Below, piece by piece: positions 16,742-25,854 of a stretch of DNA of 64,000 bases; position 1 is the stretch's first letter; each line of letters starts with the position of its first letter. Position numbers and translations under genes: made by a program. The notes under the pieces are model-generated. The model did not search any database and was not told where the DNA came from. It worked only from the letters and a program-made list of their open reading frames with translations. Origin of the DNA: Gracilibacillus ureilyticus (GTDB lineage Bacteria; Bacillota; Bacilli; Bacillales; Amphibacillaceae); contig NZ_FOGL01000001.1 in the NCBI RefSeq assembly GCF_900111195.1, positions 434,001 to 498,000 on the forward strand, given 5' to 3'.

Positions 16742-17096
16742 AAAAGAACATGGCTACATCTTTCCGTATATCCTTTTTATCATTACATTACTGTTTTTAA
16801 TAATAATGCATACAATTAACCAATATGAAGTAAATCAGCAGATATCTTCTCTGGACATTGAACAATACCGCCTTCACACATTGTACCGTATGGCTAATCG
16901 GCATTTTGATTTAGAAGAAATAAAGCCAGTAGAAACGACTTATAATTTCCCTGGTGGTAATGTGAAGATTACTTACCAGAACAATATTGGTAAAATAGTA
17001 TATTATCTGGTAGAAATTACTACATTAGAAGGAAATACTCAGCAAAGGATTATGAGAAAAAAAGCGTTAGAAATAGATGAATTAATTGAAGAGTAA
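16716..17096 (+). CDS. comGG: Competence pilus protein ComGG
   Basis: Last gene of the comG operon, about 126 residues, with one hydrophobic segment (about 15-35: YIFPYILFIITLLFLIIM) and no prepilin cleavage motif, as in other ComGG. TTG 16716 has AAGGTGGG 7 nt upstream; GTG 16671 overlaps its own binding site. It overlaps comGF by 26 bp. Sequence similarity within this family is low, so the call relies on position and architecture. Confidence 0.83.
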   Translation: MRKFLQQYKKEHGYIFPYILFIITLLFLIIMHTINQYEVNQQISSLDIEQYRLHTLYRMANRHFDLEEIKPVETTYNFPGGNVKITYQNNIGKIVYYLVEITTLEGNTQQRIMRKKALEIDELIEE

Positions 17097-17158
17097 AAGG
17101 AAAAGTTATCATCAGGAATAAAAGAGTACCGGAGATCCGGAAAGATGGCCAACAATAA

Positions 17159-17187
17159 TTTACTTTTTTCATTTTGTCGTTTATAAT
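17159..17187 (+). promoter_or_regulatory. Sigma-A promoter of yqgY
   Basis: TTTACT, 17 nt, TATAAT, located 37 nt before the yqgY ATG with GGAGGGGG in between. The -10 is perfect and the -35 is 4 of 6. Confidence 0.5.
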
Positions 17188-17223
17188 AGTTTTGATACAT
17201 AGCAGAAAGAAGGAGGGGGAACA

Positions 17224-17466
17224 ATGGATCGTGTTTTTCGTATGCTTTCCTTTTGGACAGGGATTTTTGCAGTAATGTTTTATGTTGGTCATATGGAATC
17301 TATGGCATATTTATTCTTAGCTCAAACGATCTTTTTCTTGGGTGTTGGCTTTTTAAAATTGTCTGAAAGAATGTATATTTATTTGTTCGCAGCATATTGT
17401 ACCGTATTTTTTGTAGGCTTCACGTTCTACTCAAACTTTATTCTTGTTCCTGGATTCGGACATTAA
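17224..17466 (+). CDS. yqgY: YqgY, DUF2626 membrane protein
   Basis: Small membrane protein of 80 residues with three hydrophobic segments and almost no soluble part. The conserved blocks MDRVFRMLSFWTGIFAVMFY and KLSERMYIYLFAAYCTVFFVGFT identify the DUF2626 family found throughout Bacillaceae. A strong AAGGAGGGGG site precedes the ATG. Function unknown. It stands alone between the comG operon and the convergent yqgX, with its own promoter and terminator. Confidence 0.9.
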   Translation: MDRVFRMLSFWTGIFAVMFYVGHMESMAYLFLAQTIFFLGVGFLKLSERMYIYLFAAYCTVFFVGFTFYSNFILVPGFGH

Positions 17467-17509
17467 TCAATAAAAACGCTCTGATTGTTGATCAGAGCGT
17501 TTTTATTGA
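17467..17509. terminator. Bidirectional terminator between yqgY and yqgX
   Basis: A perfect 19-bp stem with a TGTTG loop, A-rich on one side and T-rich on the other, directly after the yqgY stop and 18 bp beyond the yqgX stop. Confidence 0.93.
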
Positions 17510-17527
17510 TTTAAAAATCAGATATGT

Positions 17528-18154
17528 TTAATCCATTGTAATAAACGGGTTATTATGTTTTTCATGATATATGGTGGTAGATGGTCCATGGCCAGGGTAG
17601 ACTGTAAATGAGTCTGGCAATGAGAACAGTTTTAACCTGATACTTTCCTGAATATCCGAATAGCTTCCCCCAGGCAAATCTGTTCTTCCTATCCCTTCCC
17701 GGAATAAACAATCTCCCCCAATGACCATAGAAGACTGTGGAAAAACAAATGCAATACTTCCAGGTGAGTGACCAGGTACATGCAAAACATCTATGGAAAA
17801 ATTGCCAATCTTTAAATTCCCATCATGTACTTCATGATCTGCTCTTTCACAGATCAGTGGATCCATTCCAAAACGAGCGGACCCATTTAGTTGTGGATCA
17901 GTAAGCCAGTCACTTTCAGCTAGATGGATATAAACCGGAATGCTGAATTGGTTTCTTACAGCTTCTAGTGCACCGATATGATCAAAATGAGCATGGGTAA
18001 GCAAGATGGCTTTTACTTTCACTCCGAGATTATCTATCATCCCCACTATCTGTGGAGCATCTCCAGAAGGGTCAATAATAATTGCTTCCATGTGATTATG
18101 TATAATATAACAATTGGTGTGCAGTGGACCTAATGTCAGTTTTTCTATTTCCAT
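17528..18154 (-). CDS. yqgX: MBL-fold hydrolase YqgX, glyoxalase II-like
   Basis: Metallo-beta-lactamase-fold hydrolase, 208 residues. The metal-binding motif THAHFDH is near residue 57, with further ligands in VPGHSPGS, GGDCLF and YPGHGPST. Relatives include glyoxalase II, which cleaves S-lactoyl thiols, and persulfide-related enzymes; the actual substrate here is not shown by the sequence. ATG 18154 gives the family's MEIEKLTLGPLHTNCY start, with GGAGAG upstream at a longish 12 nt. Cytoplasmic. Confidence 0.87.
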   Translation of the reverse strand: MEIEKLTLGPLHTNCYIIHNHMEAIIIDPSGDAPQIVGMIDNLGVKVKAILLTHAHFDHIGALEAVRNQFSIPVYIHLAESDWLTDPQLNGSARFGMDPLICERADHEVHDGNLKIGNFSIDVLHVPGHSPGSIAFVFPQSSMVIGGDCLFREGIGRTDLPGGSYSDIQESIRLKLFSLPDSFTVYPGHGPSTTIYHEKHNNPFITMD

Positions 18155-18315
18155 ACTTTTATTTATCTCTCCTTTGCGCATAAATACTATCACTTGTAAT
18201 TATCGATTTTTAATAGACAAAACTTCACTTTTGTTTTAGAATGTAAAGGTGAATAATAATACATATTATAACGTGAATTAGTTGTATTGAAAAGTAAAGT
18301 AAGGAGGATTAACTT

Positions 18316-18498
18316 ATGGTACTGGGACTAATTTTATTAGCTGTAGCCATTATTTGTTTGATAGCAATTTTCCGTGAGTTTAAAAGACAAAATATGTTTG
18401 GTGCTGCTTTCTCTGCAATCTCTGCATTAGTGTTTGGTTTTTTCTCTATCGCAACACTATACTGGGAACTTATTCGACCACTTATTACAGGTGAATAA
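18316..18498 (+). CDS. yqgW: YqgW, DUF2759 membrane protein
   Basis: Protein of 60 residues with two hydrophobic helices (about 2-18 and 30-50) separated by a basic loop (REFKRQN). It sits where yqgW is in B. subtilis and has its size. AGGAGG precedes the ATG. No function known. Flanked by a bidirectional terminator shared with the LtaS-type gene. Confidence 0.8.
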   Translation: MVLGLILLAVAIICLIAIFREFKRQNMFGAAFSAISALVFGFFSIATLYWELIRPLITGE

Positions 18499-18505
18499 AG
18501 ATAAA

Positions 18506-18541
18506 AAAGAAAAGACACTGGAATTCCAGTGTCTTTTCTTT
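18506..18541. terminator. Bidirectional terminator between yqgW and yqgS
   Basis: AAAGAAAAGACACTGG pairs perfectly with CCAGTGTCTTTTCTTT over an AATT loop (16-bp stem). Confidence 0.93.
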
Positions 18542-18548
18542 ATGAAAA

Positions 18549-20453
18549 TTATTCTTCTTCTTCTGGTAAATTCATTGTATTATCCTTAAAATCGTAGAAC
18601 CTGAACAAGTCTCCAAAAATAATCTGGTCCGAATAAGACAATTCTTTCTGTACTTGTTCAATATACGGCTGACATGCTGATGTTTCTTCATCTAAATCAG
18701 TAGCAGTGTCAATTAACTCCCCTGTTTCTCTGTTATAACACTGATCTTTTGTATAAAGATATTCATCTGTTACAAAACTTCCATCACGAAATGCGATAAA
18801 ATCTTTTCTTTCCTCTGCAAATAAATTGGTACCAAAAGAAAGATCGTTCGAATCGTCTATTCCTAGTAAATGAAGAAGCGTTGGCTTCACATCTATCTGG
18901 CCCGCAATTTTGGAGATAGTCTCTCCTTCTTGGCCCGGAATATGAATATAGAACGGTACTCTTTGCAGCTGAAGGTGAAGATAGTCTGTATACTCTTCCT
19001 CTAAATAGGTGCTCATTGCCTTTTTATGAAAGTCACTAATACCATAGTGGTCTCCCATTAATACAATGATAGAATCCTCATATAATCCTGTTTCTTTAAG
19101 ATAAACAAAAAACTCTTCAATTGATTCATCCATATATCTTGCAGTCTGGAAGTAACTGTTTAACGTATTAGAGTTCGAATCATACTTTTCAATTGTTGCA
19201 TCCTCTTCATCCAGTTCAAACGGATAGTGATTTGTCAGTGTAATAAACTTTGCGTAAAACGGTTGTTCCATTGATTGCATATATTTCATTGATTGACGGA
19301 AAAAGTCTTTATCTTTCAATCCCCAGCCAATCGAATTTTCTTCTGTCACTTCATATGCATCTACATCAAAAAATCTGTCATAACCGATATTATCATACAT
19401 TACATCACGGTTCCAGAAACTTTTGTTATTTGCATGGAAAACTGAACTGTAGTACCCTTCATTGCCAATAATCTCAGGTAGTGAATGATAATCGTTCTGA
19501 GCATGGGTAAAGTATACAGCCCCTCTTGGCGATGGATACAGTGAATTTTCAATAATAAATTCTGAATCCGATGTTTTTCCCTGTTCTGTCTGATGATAGA
19601 AATTTTCAAAATAATAACTGTCATCAATCAGATCATTAAGGAATGGAGTTACTTCTTCTCCATTCATCGTGTTATTTATCACAAACGTCTGCAATGATTC
19701 TAGTGAAATGAAAATCACATTTTTATCTTTCGCGATGCCGTATAATTCTGTTTCCTGCTGTATCGATGTCTCATCTTTCATATACTCTTCTATTTCTGTC
19801 AGTTCATTGCCATCAGCAAAAACCCTTTGTGCTTTTGATTTAGAATGCATAACAGCATCGTAAATGTGATAACTGAACAATCCCAGGTTCTTAACAAGAT
19901 ACTCCCTGTCAAATGTTCTCTGCAACAATTGCGGGCGTTCTATTTCCGCTAACACATAATTACCAACAAGAAAGGCAATTGACATTGTCAGTACAGCTGT
20001 TTTGTATCTGTGTTTAAATGAAGCCATTAATTGGTCACCATGTTTAATTGTCAGGAACCATACGATAACTACATCTAAAAACAGCAGAATATCCCATACT
20101 TTAATCAGACTTAGAACACTTGATCCAAGGTCTGCTGCATTACTTCCCTGAAACAGCAGCGGAATTGTAATAAAATCAGTGAAATTACGGTAAAACACAA
20201 TATTAAAATAGATAATTAATGAACCTATTAAAATCATATATTTAATATATTTCTTTTGTCTTCTCTCTTTAAACCATATACCAATTGCAAATAAAAAGAA
20301 TGACACAGCAAAAGCATTAATTAATAAGATCAGCTCCTGCATCGTATTATCAAGTGAAATATTAAACACAAATCGATAAACAATATATGTCTTTAAACCA
20401 AAAAGTAATGCTGCAATTAAAAAGAGCGGCATGTGCAGCTTTTTGTTAAACAT
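18549..20453 (-). CDS. yqgS: LtaS-family lipoteichoic acid synthase or primase (YqgS)
   Basis: Polyglycerolphosphate transferase of the LtaS family, using phosphatidylglycerol as donor on the outer face of the membrane. 634 residues: five hydrophobic N-terminal segments (to about residue 165), then an extracellular sulfatase-fold domain. The catalytic Thr lies in FISLESLQTF near residue 260, and metal ligands in MGDHYGISDFHKK and the HANNKSFWNRD region. B. subtilis has four LtaS paralogues; position makes this YqgS. Preceded by an ECF-type promoter, hinting at envelope-stress control. Confidence 0.88.
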   Translation of the reverse strand: MFNKKLHMPLFLIAALLFGLKTYIVYRFVFNISLDNTMQELILLINAFAVSFFLFAIGIWFKERRQKKYIKYMILIGSLIIYFNIVFYRNFTDFITIPLLFQGSNAADLGSSVLSLIKVWDILLFLDVVIVWFLTIKHGDQLMASFKHRYKTAVLTMSIAFLVGNYVLAEIERPQLLQRTFDREYLVKNLGLFSYHIYDAVMHSKSKAQRVFADGNELTEIEEYMKDETSIQQETELYGIAKDKNVIFISLESLQTFVINNTMNGEEVTPFLNDLIDDSYYFENFYHQTEQGKTSDSEFIIENSLYPSPRGAVYFTHAQNDYHSLPEIIGNEGYYSSVFHANNKSFWNRDVMYDNIGYDRFFDVDAYEVTEENSIGWGLKDKDFFRQSMKYMQSMEQPFYAKFITLTNHYPFELDEEDATIEKYDSNSNTLNSYFQTARYMDESIEEFFVYLKETGLYEDSIIVLMGDHYGISDFHKKAMSTYLEEEYTDYLHLQLQRVPFYIHIPGQEGETISKIAGQIDVKPTLLHLLGIDDSNDLSFGTNLFAEERKDFIAFRDGSFVTDEYLYTKDQCYNRETGELIDTATDLDEETSACQPYIEQVQKELSYSDQIIFGDLFRFYDFKDNTMNLPEEEE

Positions 20454-20507
20454 TTGATTTCCTCCTCAAAAGATTGCCCCAAATTCAGTTTTATTTGTTT
20501 TCTCTCT

Positions 20508-20540
20508 ATTATAGACGTAGAATATCTCAATAAAGTTTCA
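20508..20540 (-). promoter_or_regulatory. ECF-type promoter of yqgS overlapping a sigma-A -10
   Basis: Minus strand: TGAAAC, 17 nt, CGTC, as recognised by sigma-M or sigma-X type factors, immediately followed by TATAAT. It lies about 60 nt before the yqgS start. Spacing is at the long end for ECF factors, and the TATAAT could belong to an overlapping sigma-A promoter with a poor -35. Confidence 0.5.
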
Positions 20541-20583
20541 TATTTCTTAAAAAAAGTTACATTTTTTTTACAAACTTAATAAT

Positions 20584-21555
20584 TCAGTTACTATTAACTT
20601 GCTGTAATACTAGATAGGCTCCCCCATAAACACCTGCATCATTACCAAGTTGAGCTATTACAATATCACAAGCTTCATTAATCCTTGGAAGGGCATATCT
20701 ATCAAAAGCTTTCTTTAATGGTGTAAGTAATTGCTCCCCAGCTTTGGAAACACCGCCACCAATTACAATTTTAGCAGGATTAATGGTTACGGCTATGTTT
20801 GCTAAAGCTAAACCAAGCTGATCTGTAATACTCTGGATAAGCTTATTGGCAGGTTGATCACCTTCTCTAGCTAAATCAAAAATATCTTTTGTAGTAATCG
20901 ATCCGGATTCCTGTTTTATTTGTTTTAAACCTGGTGCATTCCCTGCATCAATCCATTCATTGGCTTGTCTGACGATCCCTGTAGCTGAGGCTACCGTTTC
21001 CAGACAACCTGTTCTTCCACAATTACAAGGTGCACCGCCTTCTGTCACTACTGTCATATGGCCAATTTCCGCACCAGTTCCATTAGTCCCTGTTACAATA
21101 TGACTGTTAGCAATAATGCCTCCCCCAACACCTGTTCCTAATGTTACGGCAAGCATATTCTCCACCTGATTACCGGAACCCTTCCAATTCTCTCCTAAAG
21201 CTGCAATATTAGCATCATTATCAACAAATACAGGAATCCCAGATAATTTTTCAAGAATTTCTTTTAGCTCAAAATCTCGCCATCCAATGTTTACAGCAAT
21301 TGCCACTACTCCGGTATCTGGTTCAATAAATCCTGGGGCTCCTACACCCATACCTACTATTCTATCTTTCCCTATTTTCAATTCTTCTAACCTATCTCTT
21401 ATTGATTGCCAAATATCATTAGGTACACTGGCACCTTGGTTATTTATATTGGTTTCAATTTCCCACTTCGCAATCATTTTTCCTTCCACACCAATTATGG
21501 CATTTTTCACGGTTGTTCCGCCGATATCAATTCCAATTAATAAATCCTTAGTCAC
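20584..21555 (-). CDS. glcK: Glucokinase, ROK family
   Basis: Phosphorylates glucose with ATP in the cytoplasm. 323 residues. The ATP-binding motif LIGIDIGGTT, the sugar-binding GTGVGGGI and EIGHM blocks, and the zinc motif CNCGRTGCLE of ROK proteins are all present. GTG 21555 has AGGTG 6 nt upstream and gives MTKDLLIG; an in-frame GTG at 21564 overlaps that site. It overlaps yqgQ by 8 bp and is probably translated with it. Not a ROK repressor: no helix-turn-helix domain. Confidence 0.94.
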   Translation of the reverse strand: MTKDLLIGIDIGGTTVKNAIIGVEGKMIAKWEIETNINNQGASVPNDIWQSIRDRLEELKIGKDRIVGMGVGAPGFIEPDTGVVAIAVNIGWRDFELKEILEKLSGIPVFVDNDANIAALGENWKGSGNQVENMLAVTLGTGVGGGIIANSHIVTGTNGTGAEIGHMTVVTEGGAPCNCGRTGCLETVASATGIVRQANEWIDAGNAPGLKQIKQESGSITTKDIFDLAREGDQPANKLIQSITDQLGLALANIAVTINPAKIVIGGGVSKAGEQLLTPLKKAFDRYALPRINEACDIVIAQLGNDAGVYGGAYLVLQQVNSN

Positions 21556-21763
21556 AATTGTCACCTAACTCTCTTTTCGTTTTTTCCATTTCCCTTTTTA
21601 ATAATAACTTTGATTGGATATATTGCTCTTTTGTGATCATCTTCACTTGATAAAGCTCTACAATTTCTTCTTCCATTAATTCCAAATCTGCAAGACGATC
21701 ACCTGTATAGATGATCGTCCCAAAGTTTAATAATAATTTTCTGATATCATAAATACTGTTCAA
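21548..21763 (-). CDS. yqgQ: YqgQ, DUF910 protein
   Basis: Soluble, mainly helical protein of 71 residues. The start is TTG 21763 behind AAGGTGATTAACA. It resembles the YqgQ/DUF910 family (segments LLLNFGTIIYTGDRLADLELM and KEQYIQSKLLLKREM), which is regularly linked to glucokinase and suggested to bind nucleic acid; function is unknown. Coupled to glcK by an 8-bp overlap. Confidence 0.88.
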   Translation of the reverse strand: MNSIYDIRKLLLNFGTIIYTGDRLADLELMEEEIVELYQVKMITKEQYIQSKLLLKREMEKTKRELGDNCD

Positions 21764-21828
21764 TGTTAATCACCTTACATATTATATCAAAACAAATTTT
21801 AAAAGGGAACAAAAAACTTTACCAACAT

Positions 21829-23283
21829 TTAACGATCAGGGTCCTGAGGGTTTAAGAAAGATGGCCTTGAGTTAGCTGTTGGCAATGGCTGCCTTATTAA
21901 TACATTTAACATTGCTTTAAAATCAAATGGAATAAATGGCCAGAAATACCCAATATAAAATGTCTTTAATTGAATTAAATACAGTAAATAAACTGTGGCA
22001 GAAATCATAAATCCTTTCACACCAAATATCGCAGTAAGGATTAATAATATCATACGAATAATCCGGTTGGCCAGACTTAATTCATAACTTGGGGTTGCAA
22101 ACGTTCCTAATACTACGGCAGCCAGATAAAGAATGACCTCATTAGAAAACAAGCCAACTTCTACAGCGATTTGTCCAATTAAGATGGCAGAGACAAGACC
22201 TAATGCAGTCGTTAAGGCAGAAGGCGTATGAATAGCAGCCATTCGTAAAACATCCACACCTACCTCTGCAATCAGAAATTGGAATACTAACGGAATGAGA
22301 CCAACCTCTTTTGGACCGATGAAATGGAGTGCCTCCGGCAGTAATTCCAATTCTGTTGACAATAAATAATATAGCGGCAGAAGGAAAATGGAAGCAAAAA
22401 TAGCGATAAACCTTACAAATCTTAAGTAAACACCGACAAATGGTTTCTGGCGATATTCCTCCGCATGCTGCATATGATGCCAAAAAGTTGCTGGAGTAAT
22501 CATTACACTAGGTGACCCGTCAATGATAATGAGGATATGTCCTTCATATAAATGAGAAGCTGCAGTGTCCGGCCTCTCTGTATAACGAATAGTAGGGTAA
22601 GGATTCCATGCCTTTCCACTTAAAAATTCTTCAATCGTTTTTTCGGCCATTGGCAAACCGTCAGTATCAATCTGCTCCAGACTATCTTTTAATTGCTTTA
22701 CTTTCTTCTGATCAGCAATATCATCAAGATAACATACACAAATATCAGTCTTCGATCTTCTTCCAATCGACATATACTCCATTCTTAAAGACCTGTCACG
22801 GACTTTCCTTCTAGTTAAAGCCGTATTGAATACGATTGTTTCCACATATCCATCACGCGAACCCCTGACTACTTTTTCCAGATCTGGTTCTGCAGGACTG
22901 CGCACAGGGTATGTTCGTGCGTCGATAAGAATGATTCGGTCTATCCCTTCTACCACTAATGCCGTTGGTCCTGCCAGCACTAAATCTGCGGCTTTCTCTA
23001 AATCTTGTTCCACATCAATTTCTACGTAAGGAATATACCTTTTTAACAGTAATTGCAGCGTGTCACCCGCTAAGTCTTCTTCTTCTAACTCTGCAAGAAA
23101 CCGCATTAAATAATGCAGAATATCATCCTTGACAAATCCGTCAACTAAAAATAAGGACATTTTCCGTTTGGCATATTCCAGATCTAAATGTACTAGATCG
23201 AAACTTTTCTCAACATCTAAATAATCGCGTATATATTGGACATTTTGTTCATAATTATCTGATAAATACTTTTGTCCAACCAT
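21829..23283 (-). CDS. SpoVAF-like / GerA-family spore germination protein
   Basis: Membrane protein of 484 residues in the GerA A-subunit family, closest in my judgement to SpoVAF. The N-terminal two thirds are soluble (to about residue 285) and include the conserved YIPYVEIDVEQDL, DRIILIDARTYPVRSP and ILIIIDGSPSVMITPATFWHHMQHAEEYRQ region; about five hydrophobic segments follow. Expected in the inner spore membrane, aiding germination or DPA channel function. AGGTG precedes the ATG. It stands alone between yqgQ and gluP, away from any spoVA genes; B. subtilis has no such gene here. Confidence 0.82.
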   Translation of the reverse strand: MVGQKYLSDNYEQNVQYIRDYLDVEKSFDLVHLDLEYAKRKMSLFLVDGFVKDDILHYLMRFLAELEEEDLAGDTLQLLLKRYIPYVEIDVEQDLEKAADLVLAGPTALVVEGIDRIILIDARTYPVRSPAEPDLEKVVRGSRDGYVETIVFNTALTRRKVRDRSLRMEYMSIGRRSKTDICVCYLDDIADQKKVKQLKDSLEQIDTDGLPMAEKTIEEFLSGKAWNPYPTIRYTERPDTAASHLYEGHILIIIDGSPSVMITPATFWHHMQHAEEYRQKPFVGVYLRFVRFIAIFASIFLLPLYYLLSTELELLPEALHFIGPKEVGLIPLVFQFLIAEVGVDVLRMAAIHTPSALTTALGLVSAILIGQIAVEVGLFSNEVILYLAAVVLGTFATPSYELSLANRIIRMILLILTAIFGVKGFMISATVYLLYLIQLKTFYIGYFWPFIPFDFKAMLNVLIRQPLPTANSRPSFLNPQDPDR

Positions 23284-23390
23284 TTAATCAACACCTGCTT
23301 TGTTATATTTTTGACTAGTTTATACGTAATTAAATGATTCATGCAGATAAGTTGGACATGCCGATAATTTTTTTATGAGGAGAATTTAAT

Positions 23391-24254
23391 ATGCGCGTAT
23401 TATATACAGCTACTGCATTTTTTACCATTATTGCTCTTACGTTAATGATAAACAGTAATAAGAGCACTGAAATTATGAAATACTTTCCTATTGATGAAGA
23501 GATTCAATTCTCTGAAGCTTCCACCAGTCTGTCTCTTTTACAGCAATTAAGCAATGACAGATATCAAATCAGGTGGATTTCTTCAAGTAAAACAACTGTC
23601 CCTGTTTACTTAAGACAGGATATCTCCCTTTTATATATGGATGGCAAATTAAAGGGTATCAAAGGATTGTGGAAAGAAAATGAACAGGATATATATTTGC
23701 AGGCAGACTTTGAAGAAACAGACAGCAGCCATTTTCAGACAATAAGCTTCCACCACGGCGAAGTTCATTATCCGAACGATGTGATTAAAAGTGTACAAAC
23801 GATGTCTCATAATAACTTATATGTGATAGATTCCCCATACTCACCATTGGAAGCATTTCATACCGCTGAGTCGCAACTAGAAAAAAACTGGCAGGAAACA
23901 TTGAATCATGCTACGAGTCAGCAATTAAATTTTCGCTGGAAAGAGTGGATAGATCGTCTGAAGATCGATTCACAGAAATATGACTTAGTACCGCTGACTT
24001 CATTATATGTGTATAATAAAAAGCCAATCCAGGGTCTGAGTCAGGAAGAAACAGACCGGGTTGTTGGCCAGTTATGGGAAGGTTTGTACAGGGAATACAT
24101 TTTACCAATCTCTGATACTAATCGAATCTCTCAACAAATTATCCCAATTATTCTTATTGATAAAAACAGAGAACATCTCTATGTATTATTTAATGATCAA
24201 AGAGATGAACTGAAACTGTTAAAACAGAATATAAAAGCAGCCGATCAGACCTGA
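23391..24254 (+). CDS. Unrecognised exported or membrane-anchored protein
   Basis: I do not recognise this gene. It encodes 287 residues with one N-terminal hydrophobic segment (about 1-21) and a long hydrophilic remainder, so the protein is probably membrane-anchored with an outside domain. There is no lipobox cysteine. A clear GAGGAG site precedes the ATG. It is divergent from the spoVAF-like gene (107-bp spacer) and convergent with gluP, with a 10-bp overlap at the stops. Codon use and base composition look like the neighbours. Confidence 0.75.
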   Translation: MRVLYTATAFFTIIALTLMINSNKSTEIMKYFPIDEEIQFSEASTSLSLLQQLSNDRYQIRWISSSKTTVPVYLRQDISLLYMDGKLKGIKGLWKENEQDIYLQADFEETDSSHFQTISFHHGEVHYPNDVIKSVQTMSHNNLYVIDSPYSPLEAFHTAESQLEKNWQETLNHATSQQLNFRWKEWIDRLKIDSQKYDLVPLTSLYVYNKKPIQGLSQEETDRVVGQLWEGLYREYILPISDTNRISQQIIPIILIDKNREHLYVLFNDQRDELKLLKQNIKAADQT

Positions 24255-25765
24255 TCTTGTTTTATCAGATCATACAACATTTGAATGTCCTGATTATCCG
24301 GATTTAGTTTTAATGCTTTTTCAATTAACGGCAGAGCATCACTATTACGGTTATTCTTTCTGTATAATTGTGCTAAATTAAATAATGCCTCTTCAAAGTC
24401 AGGTTTTAATTCTAAGCATGCTTCCAGATCATCGATAGCTTCCGGATCGTTTTTTAAATGTATATGGGCAAATGACCGGTAAAAATATAACTCAGCCTTC
24501 CATTCTTCGGCATATGGAATAATTTCGGATGCTGAATGAATAATAGCGTCGTAATTCTCCTCCTTAATAAGCTGCTGAATCACCTGTAACCGCACACTTT
24601 CATTATAATGATTCGCTTCATTATAATACCCATATGTGCCTAGTATAGATAGAAGGAGAACCAGACATACTGTCGCAGTGATCTGGATCAACTTGCGTCT
24701 ATACTGCCGGAACATCACGATTCCAGAGGCAGCAAAACCACCAATTAATCCACCAATATGTGCATCATTATCAATCTGATCAACAGTAAAGCCAAACACA
24801 ACATTCAAGCATACAACAAAAATGACATTCCAACCAATTGTTCTGAAGAAGTCTTTAGGAAATTGGGTTCCAAAAAACAGTAATGCTCCAAACAAACCAA
24901 AGATTGCTCCGGATGCACCTGCAGCAATACTGTCATTCAATGCAAAACTTGCAATCCCGCCAGCAATACCGGAAAGAAAATAGATTAAAATAAAACGCAA
25001 GTTTCCGTAAATTCTTTCTACAAGCGAACCTATAAAATATAATGCCATCATGTTTAAAACAATGTGGGGAATTCCGATATGAAGAAACATAGATGTAAGG
25101 ATTCTCCACCATTCACCTTCTACAATTGCTAAGTTGTATTTAGCACCGAATGTGAGTAAGGTATCGGTAGATGTAGAGCCGCCGAAGAATTCCAGTAACC
25201 CGAACATGATAACATTCATTGCCAGAAGAATGTATGTAAAAAAAGGCTTCCCCTGTTCAAACAACTTTTTTCTTTTATCCATTTCTGCTGTATGCATCAG
25301 AATGATCTTTTGTTTAAGTGTATAAACTGACTGTTCCAGATCCAGCAAGTTATCCGGTACACTTGTATCAAGCTGATTAAGCTGGAGCCGTTCGTTTATA
25401 TCAATCCAGGTACTCGATTCATCTACCATAAAAACGGAAATACCCTTATTTGCAGAGTAAACACTCATCCAATCATCTACAGGCGGATAATCCACAATAT
25501 ATATATGAAAGAACTGCGTCTTTTTCCTTGAAAGGAAGTTAGGTTTCGCTTCTTTGTATTTTCGTTCAACCTGAATAATATGCTGTTCCATATCCCTCTT
25601 CCAATCGTGTTGCAACAGCGAAACATGGACAACATCCACAATTGAGTTACTGTTTCTCAGAAGTAGATATTCATCTTGTGAGCGGTTCGTTGAAATTAAT
25701 TCAAAGCCTTCCTTCATTAAATTTAAGACAAACTGATTTTGCAAATATTGTTTTCTTATATACAA
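24245..25765 (-). CDS. gluP: Rhomboid intramembrane protease with TPR domain (GluP/YqgP)
   Basis: Intramembrane serine protease; the B. subtilis relative cleaves membrane proteins and takes part in magnesium transporter quality control. 506 residues: a cytoplasmic N-terminal domain of about 185, six or seven transmembrane segments with catalytic Ser in AAGASGAIFG and catalytic His in DNDAHIGGLIGG, and a C-terminal TPR region (about 400-506). TTG 25765 behind GGTG gives the same N-terminal length as the B. subtilis protein; ATG 25795 lacks a site. Confidence 0.93.
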   Translation of the reverse strand: MYIRKQYLQNQFVLNLMKEGFELISTNRSQDEYLLLRNSNSIVDVVHVSLLQHDWKRDMEQHIIQVERKYKEAKPNFLSRKKTQFFHIYIVDYPPVDDWMSVYSANKGISVFMVDESSTWIDINERLQLNQLDTSVPDNLLDLEQSVYTLKQKIILMHTAEMDKRKKLFEQGKPFFTYILLAMNVIMFGLLEFFGGSTSTDTLLTFGAKYNLAIVEGEWWRILTSMFLHIGIPHIVLNMMALYFIGSLVERIYGNLRFILIYFLSGIAGGIASFALNDSIAAGASGAIFGLFGALLFFGTQFPKDFFRTIGWNVIFVVCLNVVFGFTVDQIDNDAHIGGLIGGFAASGIVMFRQYRRKLIQITATVCLVLLLSILGTYGYYNEANHYNESVRLQVIQQLIKEENYDAIIHSASEIIPYAEEWKAELYFYRSFAHIHLKNDPEAIDDLEACLELKPDFEEALFNLAQLYRKNNRNSDALPLIEKALKLNPDNQDIQMLYDLIKQDQV

Positions 25766-25854
25766 AATAAAACACCAGCCTTCTAATAACATCATATCAT
25801 TACAGCAAGTTTTTGCGAATCAATATGATTAGACTGGTTTAAATCTCGTATATG

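Noticed and set aside
23284-23390. Sigma-G promoter for the spoVAF-like gene
   Set aside because: A GCATG element exists, but no CATNNTA -10 lies at 17-18 nt; I could not support a call.
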